The notes under the pieces: generated by a model
Databases searched by the model: none
What the model saw: the letters and a program-made list of their open reading frames with translations, nothing else
Told to the model about the DNA's origin: nothing
DNA from: Streptomyces viridochromogenes
Lineage (GTDB): Bacteria; Actinomycetota; Actinomycetes; Streptomycetales; Streptomycetaceae
NCBI RefSeq assembly: GCF_001270495.1
Contig: NZ_LGUR01000173.1
Coordinates: forward strand, 123,429 to 187,428
Direction of reading: 5' to 3'
DNA: 64,000 nucleotides
Made by a program: the position numbers and the translations under genes
Shown here: one piece after another, positions 26,681 to 35,402 of the stretch
Layout: every line of letters begins with the position of its first letter
Position numbering within the stretch: the first letter of the stretch is position 1

Positions 26681-27280
26681 ATGCGCATCGCGATCACGGA
26701 GTTCATCAGCCTCGACGGTGTCGTCCAGGCCCCCGGCGGTCCCCAGGAGGACACCGACGGCGGCTTCGCGCACGGTGGCTGGTCGCACCCGTACTTCGAC
26801 GAGGAGGTCCTCGGCGGTGCCTTCGACGCGGGGATGCGGAAGGCCGAGGCGCTGCTGTTCGGGCGCCGTACCTGGCAGACCATGGCGGACGCGTGGCCGG
26901 AGCGGGCCGGGGACCCCTTCGCCGACCGGATGAACTCGATCAAGAAGTACGTCGTCTCCAGCACCCTCACCGAAGCCGACCTGACCTGGAACAACACCAC
27001 CCTCGTCCCCGGCGCGGAGGCCGTCGACCGGGTGCGGGAGCTGCGGGCGTCGGAGGGCGGCGACCTGGCGATGATGGGCAGCCCCACCCTGGTGCGGACC
27101 CTCATCCAGGAAGGGCTGGTCGACGAGTTGCAGCTCATCGTGATGCCGGTGCTGCTCGGCGGCGGGAAGTCGATCTTTCCGGAGGACGGGGGGAAGCGGC
27201 CGCTGGAGCTCGTCTCCGCCACCACGGCCAAGACCGGCGCGCAGGTGTGCGTGTACCGGCCGGCGACCGCCGAGGGGTAG
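26681..27280 (+). CDS. RibD C-terminal/dihydrofolate-reductase-like protein
   Basis: This 199-residue protein has the DHFR-like fold of the RibD C-terminal family: RIAITEFISLDGVVQAPGG at the start, LLFGRRTWQTMADAWP in the middle and MPVLLGGGKSIFPE near the end. Family members are NADPH-dependent reductases of mostly unknown substrate. The ATG at 26681 follows AGGAGCG; the upstream in-frame extension is only repeat sequence. Confidence 0.85.
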   Translation: MRIAITEFISLDGVVQAPGGPQEDTDGGFAHGGWSHPYFDEEVLGGAFDAGMRKAEALLFGRRTWQTMADAWPERAGDPFADRMNSIKKYVVSSTLTEADLTWNNTTLVPGAEAVDRVRELRASEGGDLAMMGSPTLVRTLIQEGLVDELQLIVMPVLLGGGKSIFPEDGGKRPLELVSATTAKTGAQVCVYRPATAEG

Positions 27281-27320
27281 CCGTGGAGGCGCGGGCGTCC
27301 TAAGCTCGACCCGACGGAAC

Positions 27321-27337
27321 CTCTGACTGAGTCAGAG
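27321..27337. promoter_or_regulatory. Operator-like palindrome before the MarR-GNAT gene
   Basis: CTCTGACT-G-AGTCAGAG is a perfect 8+1+8 palindrome, 50 bp before the start codon. Size and position fit a MarR-type autoregulatory operator. Confidence 0.6.
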
Positions 27338-27387
27338 ATCGGCAGGCGGCCGCCGAACCGCCTCAGAGTCCAACGGGGTCGACGATC

Positions 27388-28320
27388 ATGACCGTCCACG
27401 ACATCCGCGCCTTCAACCGCTTCTACACCAACGTGATCGGCGCCCTCGACTACAGCCGCCACCTCTACGCCCCGTACACCCTCACCGAGTCCCGCGTCCT
27501 GTACGAGCTCGCGCACTCCCCGCGTACGGACGCGGCCGATCTGCGGGCCGAACTCTCCCTGGACGCCGGGTACCTGAGCCGGATCCTGAACAAGTTCGAG
27601 CAGGACGGGCTCATCGAGCGCACGGCCTCGCGGGAGGATCCCCGGCGCCGGCGCGTCACGCTCACCGCGCGCGGCCGGGAGACCGGCAAGCTGCTGGAGG
27701 AGCGGGCGACCGAATCGGTCGGCTCGCTGCTGTCCGGCGTGCCGGCCGCCGAACGGCCACGCCTCACCGAGGCGATGACGACGGTCCGTACGATCCTGTC
27801 CCACAGCCGCCCGCCCCGCCGCGAGGACGTCCTGCTGCGCGAGCCCGCCCCCGGCGACCTCGGCTGGATCGTGCAGCGCAACGCCGCCCTGTACGCCGCC
27901 GAGTACGGCTTCAACGCCGACTACGAGGGGCTGGTGGCGAGGATCGTCGCGGACTTCGCGGAGGATCACGATCCGCATCTGGAGCGGGTCTGGATCGCCG
28001 AGCTGGACGGGCGGCCGGTGGGCTGCGTGATGGTCGTACGGGACGAGGCCCCCGCCACGGCCCGGCTGCGGCTGCTGCTGGTCGAGCCCGACGCGCGCGG
28101 CCTCGGCATCGGCGACCGGCTCGTCTCGGCCGTCGTCGACTTCGCCCGTGAGGTCGGCTACCGCGACCTCGTCCTGTGGACCAACGACATCCTGGCCTCC
28201 GCCCGCCGCATCTACCGGCGCCACGGCTTCGTCCTGGCCGCCGAGAAGCCCCACCGCTCCTTCGGCAAGGACCTGAACGGCCAGGACTGGCGCCTGGATC
28301 TGCACGGCCCACAGGAGTGA
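27388..28320 (+). CDS. MarR-GNAT fusion regulator/acetyltransferase
   Basis: This is a 310-residue protein with two domains. Residues about 1-140 are a MarR winged helix (LTESRVLYELAHSPRTDAADLRAELSLDAGYLSRILNKFEQDGLI, SREDPRRRRVTLT wing). Residues about 148-305 are a GNAT acetyltransferase (LLLVEPDARGLGIGDRLVSAVVDFA acetyl-CoA loop, RRIYRRHGFVL). The MarR part could sense the same small molecule that the GNAT part modifies. An operator-like palindrome lies upstream. Confidence 0.9.
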   Translation: MTVHDIRAFNRFYTNVIGALDYSRHLYAPYTLTESRVLYELAHSPRTDAADLRAELSLDAGYLSRILNKFEQDGLIERTASREDPRRRRVTLTARGRETGKLLEERATESVGSLLSGVPAAERPRLTEAMTTVRTILSHSRPPRREDVLLREPAPGDLGWIVQRNAALYAAEYGFNADYEGLVARIVADFAEDHDPHLERVWIAELDGRPVGCVMVVRDEAPATARLRLLLVEPDARGLGIGDRLVSAVVDFAREVGYRDLVLWTNDILASARRIYRRHGFVLAAEKPHRSFGKDLNGQDWRLDLHGPQE

Positions 28321-28415
28321 GATCACCGGCACGGGGCATGAGGTGACACGTCCGGAGCGCCCCCGGCCCGCCTGCCGGATGGGCGTCCCCTCGTTTCCCT
28401 GGCAAGGTGGGATCC

Positions 28416-29216
28416 ATGAAACTGGCGTTCTCCACCCTCGGCGTCCCCGGTCTCCCCCTCCCCGAAGTGCTGCGGCTGGCGACCGCCCACGGGTATCACG
28501 GCGTCGAGTTGCGCACGCACCCGGAGGAGCCGGTGCACCCGGGCCTCGGTCCGGACGAACGGGCGGACGTGGCCGCCGAGTTCAAGGCCGCCGGCATCGA
28601 GCTCCTGGGCCTGGCCGGGTACGCCCGGGTCGCCGCACCCGGTGCCGACGGGCCCGTGATCGAGGAGATCCGCAGGCTCGTCGACCTCGCCCACGACCTC
28701 GGCGCCGGCTTCGTCCGCGTCTTCCCCGGCGCCGACCCCGAGCAGAGCCGCCAGGCGGCGGACGCGATCGCCGCACGGCGGCTGGGCACGGCCGCGGAGT
28801 ACGCCGCCGACATGGGCGTACGGATCCTGCTGGAGACCCACGACTCGCACCGCACCGCCGCCGACGCGATCCGTGTCCTGGGCCTGGTCGGCCACCGCCA
28901 CGTCGGCTCGCTGTGGGACGTCATGCACACCTGGCTGGGCGGCGAGCAGCCCTCGGAGAGTTACGCGGCCCTCGCCCCGTACCTCGGCTACGTCCAGGTC
29001 AAGGACATCGCCTCCGCCGACGACACGACCCCGCTGCCGCTCGGCACCGGGGTGCTGCCGCTCGCCGAGTGCGTGGAGGTCCTCTCCCGGCACGGCTGGG
29101 ACGGCTGGCTGTGCTGGGAGTACGAGAAGCGGTGGTACGAGGCCGCCGCGCCGCTCGCCGGACTGCTGGACGCGGGCCGTGACCACCTTTCGCGGCTGCT
29201 GAACGAGTCGGCCTAG
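28416..29216 (+). CDS. Sugar phosphate isomerase/epimerase-like TIM-barrel protein
   Basis: This 266-residue xylose-isomerase-like TIM barrel (KLAFSTLGVPGLPLPEVLRLATAHGYHGVELRTH; ILLETHDSH; SLWDVMHTW; VQVKDI) keeps the metal-ligand pattern Glu-Asp/His-Glu. The ATG at 28416 follows AAGGTGGGA. It is not next to its 20.9-kb paralogue and stands between a MarR-GNAT gene and an MFS gene, so its pathway is unclear. Confidence 0.8.
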   Translation: MKLAFSTLGVPGLPLPEVLRLATAHGYHGVELRTHPEEPVHPGLGPDERADVAAEFKAAGIELLGLAGYARVAAPGADGPVIEEIRRLVDLAHDLGAGFVRVFPGADPEQSRQAADAIAARRLGTAAEYAADMGVRILLETHDSHRTAADAIRVLGLVGHRHVGSLWDVMHTWLGGEQPSESYAALAPYLGYVQVKDIASADDTTPLPLGTGVLPLAECVEVLSRHGWDGWLCWEYEKRWYEAAAPLAGLLDAGRDHLSRLLNESA

Positions 29217-29271
29217 AGGGCCCGGGAACCGGGAAGCCCGGGAGCGCGGGAGCCCGGGAGCCCGGGAACTC

Positions 29272-29316
29272 GGCGTGCTCGGCGTGCTCGGCGTGCTCGG
29301 CGTGCTCGGCGTGCTC
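29272..29316. repeat. Tandem 9-bp repeat
   Basis: GGCGTGCTC is present five times in a row in the gap before the MFS gene. It is non-coding or at most spurious coding. Confidence 0.9.
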
Positions 29317-29347
29317 GGCGAGGCGGTCCCTCTCAGGACCTGTCGTT

Positions 29348-29417
29348 CGGGTCATCCCGGCGTCGCGAGCCCGGCCGGCGCCGGGTCATCCCGGTGTCGC
29401 GGGGGCCCGGCCGGCGC
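29348..29417. repeat. Direct repeat of about 35 bp
   Basis: Two adjacent copies (29348-29381 and 29382-29417) share CGGGTCATCCCGG, then GTCGCG and GCCCGGCCGGCGC, with small differences. Together with the 9-bp repeat they fill the 285-bp gap before the MFS gene. Confidence 0.8.
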
Positions 29418-29501
29418 CCGTAATTCGGTGGCCCGGCGCCGGGGCCGCCGTATAGCGTCCCCCCTCGTGCCCGAAACCAGCCCGCGCCCCGCCATGCCCT
29501 C

Positions 29502-30740
29502 ATGAGCCTCGCCCGTACGTTCATCGACGTGCGGCCGCTGCGTACCTCACCGGTCTTCCGGCGGCTGCTGATCGGGCGGACGGTCTCCGTGCTCGGCAGC
29601 TTCATGACCATGGTCACCGTCATGTACCAGGTCTGGGACCTGACACACAGCGCGGTCTGGAGCGGTGCGGTCGGTCTCGCGCAGGCGTTGCCCATGGTGT
29701 GCGTGGGCCTGTTCGCCGGGTCGTGGGTGGACCGGGGCGACCGGCGGCGGATCTTCCTGATCGCCACCGTCGGGCAGGCGGTCTGTGTACTGCTGCTCGC
29801 GGTGCAGGGCTTCACGGGGCAGGTGCCGGTGGCCGGGATTCTGGCCCTGGTGGCGGCCGGCTCCTGCTTCGGCGCGGTCGGCGGTCCGGCGGCGGGTGTG
29901 TTCGTGCCGCGGCTGCTGCCCAAGGAGCAGGTGGCGGCGGGGCTGGCCCTCAACCAGGTCACCGGCCAGGCGATGATGCTCCTCGGCCCGGCGCTGGGCG
30001 GGCTGTTCCTCGGCTGGTTCGGCATCGGCGTCTGCTATCTGCTGGACGCCCTGAGCTTCGGCCTCGCCTTCTACGGCGCCTTCGGCCTGCCCGCGCTGCC
30101 GCCCGAGGGCGAGCCGTCGCGGGCCGGGCTGCACGGCGTCCTGGACGGCCTGCGCTTTCTGACCGGTCACCGGGTGGTGCGCGGCGCGCTCGTCACCGAC
30201 CTCGCCGCCACGGTCCTCGCCATGCCGGTCAGCCTCTTCCCGCTGGTCAACGCCGAACGCTTCGGCGGCAATCCGCGCACCCTCGGCCTGTTCCTGTCGG
30301 CCGTCGCGGTGGGCGGCGTGACGGCGACGGCCCTGTCCGGTTCCGTCACGCGCCTGGGCCGCCCCGGCCTGGTGATGCTGTGCGGAGCGGGCACCTGGGG
30401 CGCGGCCCTCGCCCTGTTCGGCCTGACGACCAGCCCGTGGGTGGGGCTCGCCCTGCTGGTGGTGGCGGGTGCCGCCGACGCCCTGTCGGTCGTGTCGCGC
30501 AGCACGATCGTCCAGACCCGCACCCCCGACGCCCTGCTCGGCCGGGTGACGGCCGCCGAGCAGATCGTCGGCCAGGCGGGTCCGCATCTCGGCAACCTGC
30601 GCGGCGGCCTGGTCGCCGGCTGGTCGTCCGGCGCGACCGCCCTGGTGACGGGCGGGCTGCTGTGTGTGCTGGCGGTGGCCTACGTGGGTGCCGCCACTCC
30701 GGAACTACGGGACGGCAAGCTCACCCCGGACGAGCCATGA
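29502..30740 (+). CDS. MFS transporter (EntS-like exporter family)
   Basis: This 412-residue major-facilitator protein has about 12 hydrophobic segments. FVPRLLPKEQVAAGLALNQV and DALSFGLAF match the enterobactin exporter-like branch used for siderophore or drug export. The substrate cannot be inferred from the neighbours. The start (ATG at 29502) has no strong ribosome site. Confidence 0.85.
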   Translation: MSLARTFIDVRPLRTSPVFRRLLIGRTVSVLGSFMTMVTVMYQVWDLTHSAVWSGAVGLAQALPMVCVGLFAGSWVDRGDRRRIFLIATVGQAVCVLLLAVQGFTGQVPVAGILALVAAGSCFGAVGGPAAGVFVPRLLPKEQVAAGLALNQVTGQAMMLLGPALGGLFLGWFGIGVCYLLDALSFGLAFYGAFGLPALPPEGEPSRAGLHGVLDGLRFLTGHRVVRGALVTDLAATVLAMPVSLFPLVNAERFGGNPRTLGLFLSAVAVGGVTATALSGSVTRLGRPGLVMLCGAGTWGAALALFGLTTSPWVGLALLVVAGAADALSVVSRSTIVQTRTPDALLGRVTAAEQIVGQAGPHLGNLRGGLVAGWSSGATALVTGGLLCVLAVAYVGAATPELRDGKLTPDEP

Positions 30741-30792
30741 GCGGCGGCCCCGCTTTCGGCCTCCGAGGGGCAGCAGGACCGGCCGTCTCGCG

Positions 30793-32031
30793 TCACAACC
30801 GTGCGCGCAGCGCCCCGAACTCCTCGTGGAAGCCCGGGAAGGTCTTCCGTACGCATCCGGGGTCGTCGAACGAAACCCCCGGCACACGCAGCCCCGTCAC
30901 CGCGAACGACATGACGATGCGATGGTCGCCGTACGACTTGATCTCCGCGCCCGCCGGGACGTCGCCAGCCCTCGGCTGGATCTCGATCCAGTCCGGGCCC
31001 GTCGTCACCTCCACGCCCAGCCGCCGCAGGTTCTCCGCACACGCCTCCAGCCGGTCGCACTCCTTCACCCGCGTGTTCGCCACGTCCTCGATCCGCACCG
31101 GGCCGGAGGCGAAGGGCGCGATGGCCGCCAGCGTCGGCATCGTGTCGGAGATGTCACGCATGTTCACCGTGACGCCCCGCAGTTCGCCCGTGCCCCGGAC
31201 CGTCGTCCCCTGCGCGCCCACCGTGACCCGCGCGCCCATCCGCCGCAGTACGTCGACGAAGCCCAGGTCGCCCTGGAGCGCTCCCTCGCCCAGGCCGGGG
31301 ACGGTCACCTCGCCGCCGGACAGCGCGGCCGCGGCGAAGAAGTAGCTCGCGGTGGACGCGTCGGGCTCCACGGCGTAGGTCGTGGCGCGGTAGCCGCCCG
31401 GCGGGACCACGAACGTGTTCCCCTCCCGACCCACCTCCGCCCCGAAGGCCCGCATCATCGCGATCGTGATCTCGACGTACGGCACGGAGACCAGGTCGGT
31501 GACGGTGATGCGCAGGCCCTGCCGGGTCAGGGGTCCGAGCAGCAGCAGGGCCGTCAGGTACTGCGAGGACTGGCCCGCGTCCAGCGTCACCCGCCCGCCG
31601 TCCACACCGGACGCCGTCACGGTCAGCGGGTGGTGGCCCTCCTGCTCCTCGTGCCGCAGGTCCACGCCCAGGTCGCGCAGGGCCCGGGTCAGCGGCAGCA
31701 GGGGGCGGCGGCGCATCTGGGGCGAGGCGTCGAAGCGGTAGGTGCCGTGGCCGGCGGCGGCCAGGGTGGGCAGGAAGCGGGCCGTGGTCGCGCCGTCGCG
31801 GCAGTAGACGTCCGCCTCCGGGACCGCGGGGCCCTGCGGGCGGCCGTCGACCTGCCAGGTGTCCGGGGTCCGGCCGACGCGGTAGCCGAGGCGGGTCAGC
31901 CCCTCGGCGAAGCCCTCCGTGTCGTCCGAGCGCAGCGGCCGTACGAGGGTGGTGACCCCGTCGGCCGCGGCCGCCAGGAAGAGGGCGCGGGCGGTGACGG
32001 ACTTGGAACCGGGAATGTCGACTACGGGCAT
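30793..32031 (-). CDS. aroA: EPSP synthase-like enzyme (AroA family, short N-terminus)
   Basis: This 412-residue 5-enolpyruvylshikimate-3-phosphate synthase fold protein has PGSKSVTARALFLAA, LRSDDTEGF, GQSSQYLTALLL, the ATP-independent transferase core (EPDASTASYFFAAAA), CDRLEA and SYGDHRIVMSFAV. The N-terminus begins right at the PGSKS motif, about 15-20 residues shorter than typical AroA, and no upstream start restores it. It could be the housekeeping enzyme of the shikimate pathway or a second copy tied to secondary metabolism; no other aromatic genes are near. Confidence 0.85.
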   Translation of the reverse strand: MPVVDIPGSKSVTARALFLAAAADGVTTLVRPLRSDDTEGFAEGLTRLGYRVGRTPDTWQVDGRPQGPAVPEADVYCRDGATTARFLPTLAAAGHGTYRFDASPQMRRRPLLPLTRALRDLGVDLRHEEQEGHHPLTVTASGVDGGRVTLDAGQSSQYLTALLLLGPLTRQGLRITVTDLVSVPYVEITIAMMRAFGAEVGREGNTFVVPPGGYRATTYAVEPDASTASYFFAAAALSGGEVTVPGLGEGALQGDLGFVDVLRRMGARVTVGAQGTTVRGTGELRGVTVNMRDISDTMPTLAAIAPFASGPVRIEDVANTRVKECDRLEACAENLRRLGVEVTTGPDWIEIQPRAGDVPAGAEIKSYGDHRIVMSFAVTGLRVPGVSFDDPGCVRKTFPGFHEEFGALRARL

Positions 32032-32116
32032 ATCGCCATGATCGCCCGGCCCCGCACTCCCGCGCCGCACCGTCCACGAGATGGACCCGCCCCCGCCGCC
32101 CCTACCCGTCCCTTCC

Positions 32117-32206
32117 CTGGGGGCTGCGCCCCCAGACCCCCCGCGTTCGACCCTGCGGGTCTCGTCCTCAGAGGCCGGACGGGCTGAAAGACTCAGCCCC
32201 GTCCGG
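32117..32206. repeat. Streptomyces-type intergenic hairpin repeats
   Basis: CTGGGGGC-TGC-GCCCCCAG (32117-32135) is followed by CCGGACGGGCTGA/TCAGCCCCGTCCGG (32175-32206) and then GCGTTTGAGGAGCGG. These are widely repeated Streptomyces intergenic motifs. They occupy part of the 536-bp gap 32032-32567, which otherwise shows no gene. Confidence 0.75.
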
Positions 32207-32489
32207 CGTTTGAGGAGCGGGGTGGTCGCTTGGCGGCTCACACCCGCCCCACCCACCACCGCCCTACCAACTTCGCCGATTCCGGCCGTCCCCGGGAACC
32301 CACCCCCACCCCCGCTCGTCCAAACCGCGAGCTGCTGGAGAGTCACCGTGGTGCGGTGTCGGCCCTCGCTGCTGGCTGCGATCGCTGACCAACCCTCTCC
32401 GCCGTGCCGCGGCCGGCAGCACGCCGTCATCGGCGCGCCCCCCTCCAACTGCGCCGATGGCGGCCCCTTCCCGGTTACGGCGCTCTCCC

Positions 32490-32536
32490 TTGACTGGCAG
32501 AAACTTCCCGGTTATTGGTGACTTCTCGGAAGTTTC
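32490..32536 (+). promoter_or_regulatory. Promoter with overlapping inverted repeat before the GH3 gene
   Basis: TTGACT, 17 nt, TATTGG is a plausible vegetative promoter (32490-32518). GAAACTTCC (32500-32508) lies between its -35 and -10, and the complement GGAAGTTTC (32528-32536) just after the predicted start. A repressor binding both arms would block transcription. Which sugar regulator uses it is unknown. Confidence 0.5.
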
Positions 32537-32567
32537 CTTCAGCGCACCACCTCCGGAAGGAGCGCAC

Positions 32568-34439
32568 GTGCCCGACACCAGCACGGGAAGCACGGGAAGC
32601 ACGGGAAGCACGGGAAACACCGCCACACCTTCAAGACGTACGGTCCTCGCGGCCACCACCGGACTCACCACCGCCCTGGCCCTGGGCGGCACCGCCCACG
32701 CCGCCGCCCCCGACGACCGGAAACTGCGCGCCCTCATCGCCCGGATGACCCTGCCGGAGAAGGTCGGCCAGCTCTTCGTGATGCGGGTCTACGGCCACTC
32801 CGCCACCGCCCCCGACCAGGCCGACATCGACGCCAACCTCAAGGAGATCGGCGTCCGGACAGCCGCCGAGCTGATCGCCAGGTACCGCGTGGGCGGCATC
32901 ATCTACTTCACCTGGGCGCACAACACCCGGGATCCGCATCAGATCGCCGACCTCTCCAACGGCATCCAGAAGGCGTCCCTCGCCCAGCCCCGCGGCCTGC
33001 CCGTCCTCGTCTCCACCGACCAGGAACACGGCATCGTCTGCCGCGTCGGCGAGCCCGCCACCCTCTTCCCGGGCGCCATGGCCATCGGTGCGGGCGGCTC
33101 GCGCACCGACGCCCGCACCCTCGGCCGTATCGCCGGACAGGAACTGAAGGCGCTCGGCATCCGGCAGAACTACTCCCCCGTGGCCGACGTGAACGTCAAC
33201 CCGGCCAACCCGGTCATCGGCGTCCGCTCCTTCGGCGCCGACCCGGCCGCGGTGGCCGGCATGGTCGCCGCCGAGGTGGCCGGATACCAGCGCTCGCGGC
33301 ACGACCGGCAGGTCGCGGCCACCGCCAAGCACTTCCCCGGGCACGGCGACACCGCCGTCGACAGCCACTACGGCTTCCCGGTCATCACCCACACCCGTGA
33401 GCAGTGGGAGACCCTGGACGCACCGCCCTTCCGCGCCGCCGTCCGGGCCGGCATCGACTCGATCATGACCGCCCACATCATGGTCCCGGCGCTCGACGAC
33501 TCCGGCGACCCGGCCACTCTCTCCCGCCCGATCCTCACCGGCATCCTGCGCGAGGAACTCGGCTACGACGGGCTGGTGGTGACCGACTCGCTCGGCATGG
33601 AGGGCGTACGGACGAAGTACGGCGACGACCGCGTCCCCGTCCTCGCGCTCAAGGCGGGCGTGGACCAGCTCCTCAACCCGCCGAACCTCGCCATCGCGTG
33701 GAACGCGGTCCTCAAGGCCGTCCAGGACGGCGAGTTGACCGAGGCGCGGCTCGACGAGTCGATCCTGCGGGTGCTCCGGCTGAAGGCGAAGCTGCGGCTG
33801 TTCGAGGAGCCGTACGTCAGCCAGGGCGGGGTCGACCGGAACGTCGGCACCCGGTCCCACCTCGCGACCGCCGACCGCATCGCCGAGCGGACGACGACGC
33901 TGCTGGTCAACGAGGGGCAACTGCTTCCCCTGTCCCGGCGCACCTGCCCCAGGCTCCTGGTCGTGGGCGCCGACCCGGCCTCCCCGTCCGGCACGACCGG
34001 ACCACCGACCGGCGTACTCGCCACCGCCCTGACCGAACTGGGCTTCACGACGACCGCCCTGTCGACGGGTACGGCGCCCTCCTCCGCCACCATCGCCAGG
34101 GCCGTCGAGGCGGCTCGGGCGGCGGACGCGGTGGTGGTGGGGACGTACAACGTCACGGCGAGCAGTACGCAGAAGGCGCTGGTCGAGCAGCTCCTCGCGA
34201 CGGGGAGGCCGGTGGTGGCGGTGGCGATCCGCAACCCGTACGACGTGGCCCATCTGCCCACCGTCCGGGCCTGCCTGGCGTCCTACTCCTGGACCGACGT
34301 CGAGCTGCGCGCGGCCGCGCGGGTGATCGCCGGGCGGGTGTCCCCGCGCGGAAGGCTGCCGGTGCCGGTGCAGCGGGCGGACGATCCGACGCGGGTGCTG
34401 TATCCGCTCGGGCACGGGCTGTCGTACGGGCGCGGCTAG
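32568..34439 (+). CDS. Tat-exported GH3 beta-N-acetylglucosaminidase-like enzyme
   Basis: This is a 623-residue secreted glycosidase. It starts at GTG with GGAAGGAG upstream. A Ser/Thr/Gly repeat precedes the twin-arginine signal (SRRTVLAATTGLTTALALGG, cleavage near AHA-A). The catalytic domain has KHFPGHGDTAVDSHYGF, the NagZ-type signature of GH3 hexosaminidases with its His/Asp dyad, and VTDSLGMEGV with the nucleophile Asp. A C-terminal GH3_C-like domain follows. It probably releases GlcNAc from peptidoglycan or chitin fragments outside the cell. Confidence 0.9.
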   Translation: MPDTSTGSTGSTGSTGNTATPSRRTVLAATTGLTTALALGGTAHAAAPDDRKLRALIARMTLPEKVGQLFVMRVYGHSATAPDQADIDANLKEIGVRTAAELIARYRVGGIIYFTWAHNTRDPHQIADLSNGIQKASLAQPRGLPVLVSTDQEHGIVCRVGEPATLFPGAMAIGAGGSRTDARTLGRIAGQELKALGIRQNYSPVADVNVNPANPVIGVRSFGADPAAVAGMVAAEVAGYQRSRHDRQVAATAKHFPGHGDTAVDSHYGFPVITHTREQWETLDAPPFRAAVRAGIDSIMTAHIMVPALDDSGDPATLSRPILTGILREELGYDGLVVTDSLGMEGVRTKYGDDRVPVLALKAGVDQLLNPPNLAIAWNAVLKAVQDGELTEARLDESILRVLRLKAKLRLFEEPYVSQGGVDRNVGTRSHLATADRIAERTTTLLVNEGQLLPLSRRTCPRLLVVGADPASPSGTTGPPTGVLATALTELGFTTTALSTGTAPSSATIARAVEAARAADAVVVGTYNVTASSTQKALVEQLLATGRPVVAVAIRNPYDVAHLPTVRACLASYSWTDVELRAAARVIAGRVSPRGRLPVPVQRADDPTRVLYPLGHGLSYGRG

Positions 34440-34573
34440 CACCGCACAGCACCGTGGAATAGCACTGTGGGCGTAGCGCCCGTACGCCACACAACGGGCA
34501 CACTCACCCCCAACCGACGCAAAGGACCCCACATCTCTGGCGTGCACCTGCTGCGGCGGGTCACGCTGGGCCA

Positions 34574-34635
34574 GGCCCTGTCGTCGGATTCCCGCCGTCA
34601 GCCCGCCGTGCAGGCGGGAATCTGACGACAGGGCC
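34574..34635. repeat. Long near-perfect inverted repeat
   Basis: Two 23-bp arms (34574-34596 and 34613-34635) are complementary at 22 positions around a 16-nt centre. They read GGCCCTGTCGTC then GATTCCCGCC, and back. It lies between the GH3 gene and a lipoprotein gene, ending 22 bp before the latter. It may be a terminator or the paired ends of a tiny non-autonomous element; no clear target duplication is visible. Confidence 0.7.
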
Positions 34636-34657
34636 CAGGGGTACCGGGGGGAGTGCG

Positions 34658-35323
34658 ATGCGTGAGAGAAGTGGCGTGGGGGTGGCGTGTGCGCTGCTGG
34701 TGCTGTTCGTCGCGCTGCTGACGGGATGCCAGAGTCCGTCGGGGGCGGCCGAGGAGGACGGGCGGCTCGGGGAGAGCGGGAGTTCGAGCGTCGGCCCCGG
34801 TGAGCAGCGGGTGACGCCCCCGACCCGGCCCGCCGGATACGGCGTGATGTTCCTCGGCGTCGACGAGTGCAGTTCCTTCGGGACGACCAGCTTCACCGAG
34901 GTGCCGTGCACCGGTGAACGGGCGGCGGCGCGGGTCGTGGCCCGGCACGACGGCACAGTGGGTGACGGACCGCAGTGCCCGGGGACCACGGACTTCGTGC
35001 TGCACATCAGCGAACAGAGCCGGACGTCCGACGAGGACGGCGACGGCGCGATCCCGCAGGGCTACGCCTGTATGCGCAACCTGGCCCCGCCCCACCCGGG
35101 CGACCCCGGCGGCGGAGGCGGCCCCCGCACGATCGTCGGGGACTGCGTGTACAGCTCCGGGGACGGTCAGGTGCGCGAGACGCCGTGCGACGGCGAGGGG
35201 AAGCGGAAGCCTCAGTACAAGGTCTCCAAGGCGGTCACGAAGCGAGCCGCCTGCCCGCTGTCGACGGCCCTGTACGTCCAGCTGGGGGGCGAGAAGCCGG
35301 TGGGGTGCGCGCGGCCGGTGTGA
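34658..35323 (+). CDS. Lipoprotein of unknown function
   Basis: This 221-residue lipoprotein has a basic start, a hydrophobic run and the lipobox LLTGC (Cys near residue 24), then a Ser/Gly/Glu linker. The outer part contains six or more Cys residues (VDECSSFG, EVPCTGER, GPQCPG, YACMR, GDCVYSS, ETPCDGEG, AACPLS, VGCARP) arranged like two repeats, so disulfides are likely. It precedes the Trypco1-STAND pair by 80 bp and may be separate. Confidence 0.75.
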   Translation: MRERSGVGVACALLVLFVALLTGCQSPSGAAEEDGRLGESGSSSVGPGEQRVTPPTRPAGYGVMFLGVDECSSFGTTSFTEVPCTGERAAARVVARHDGTVGDGPQCPGTTDFVLHISEQSRTSDEDGDGAIPQGYACMRNLAPPHPGDPGGGGGPRTIVGDCVYSSGDGQVRETPCDGEGKRKPQYKVSKAVTKRAACPLSTALYVQLGGEKPVGCARPV

Positions 35324-35402
35324 GGCGTACGGCCTAGTCCGAGGTGCCGTCGCTGCGGGATATGGCGATCCTGGCCGGGAGGACAACGCTGGAGGAGACG
35401 TC

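Noticed and set aside
34574..34635. Inverted repeat as a complete insertion sequence
   Set aside because: Only 16 bp lie between the arms, with no transposase and no clear target duplication.
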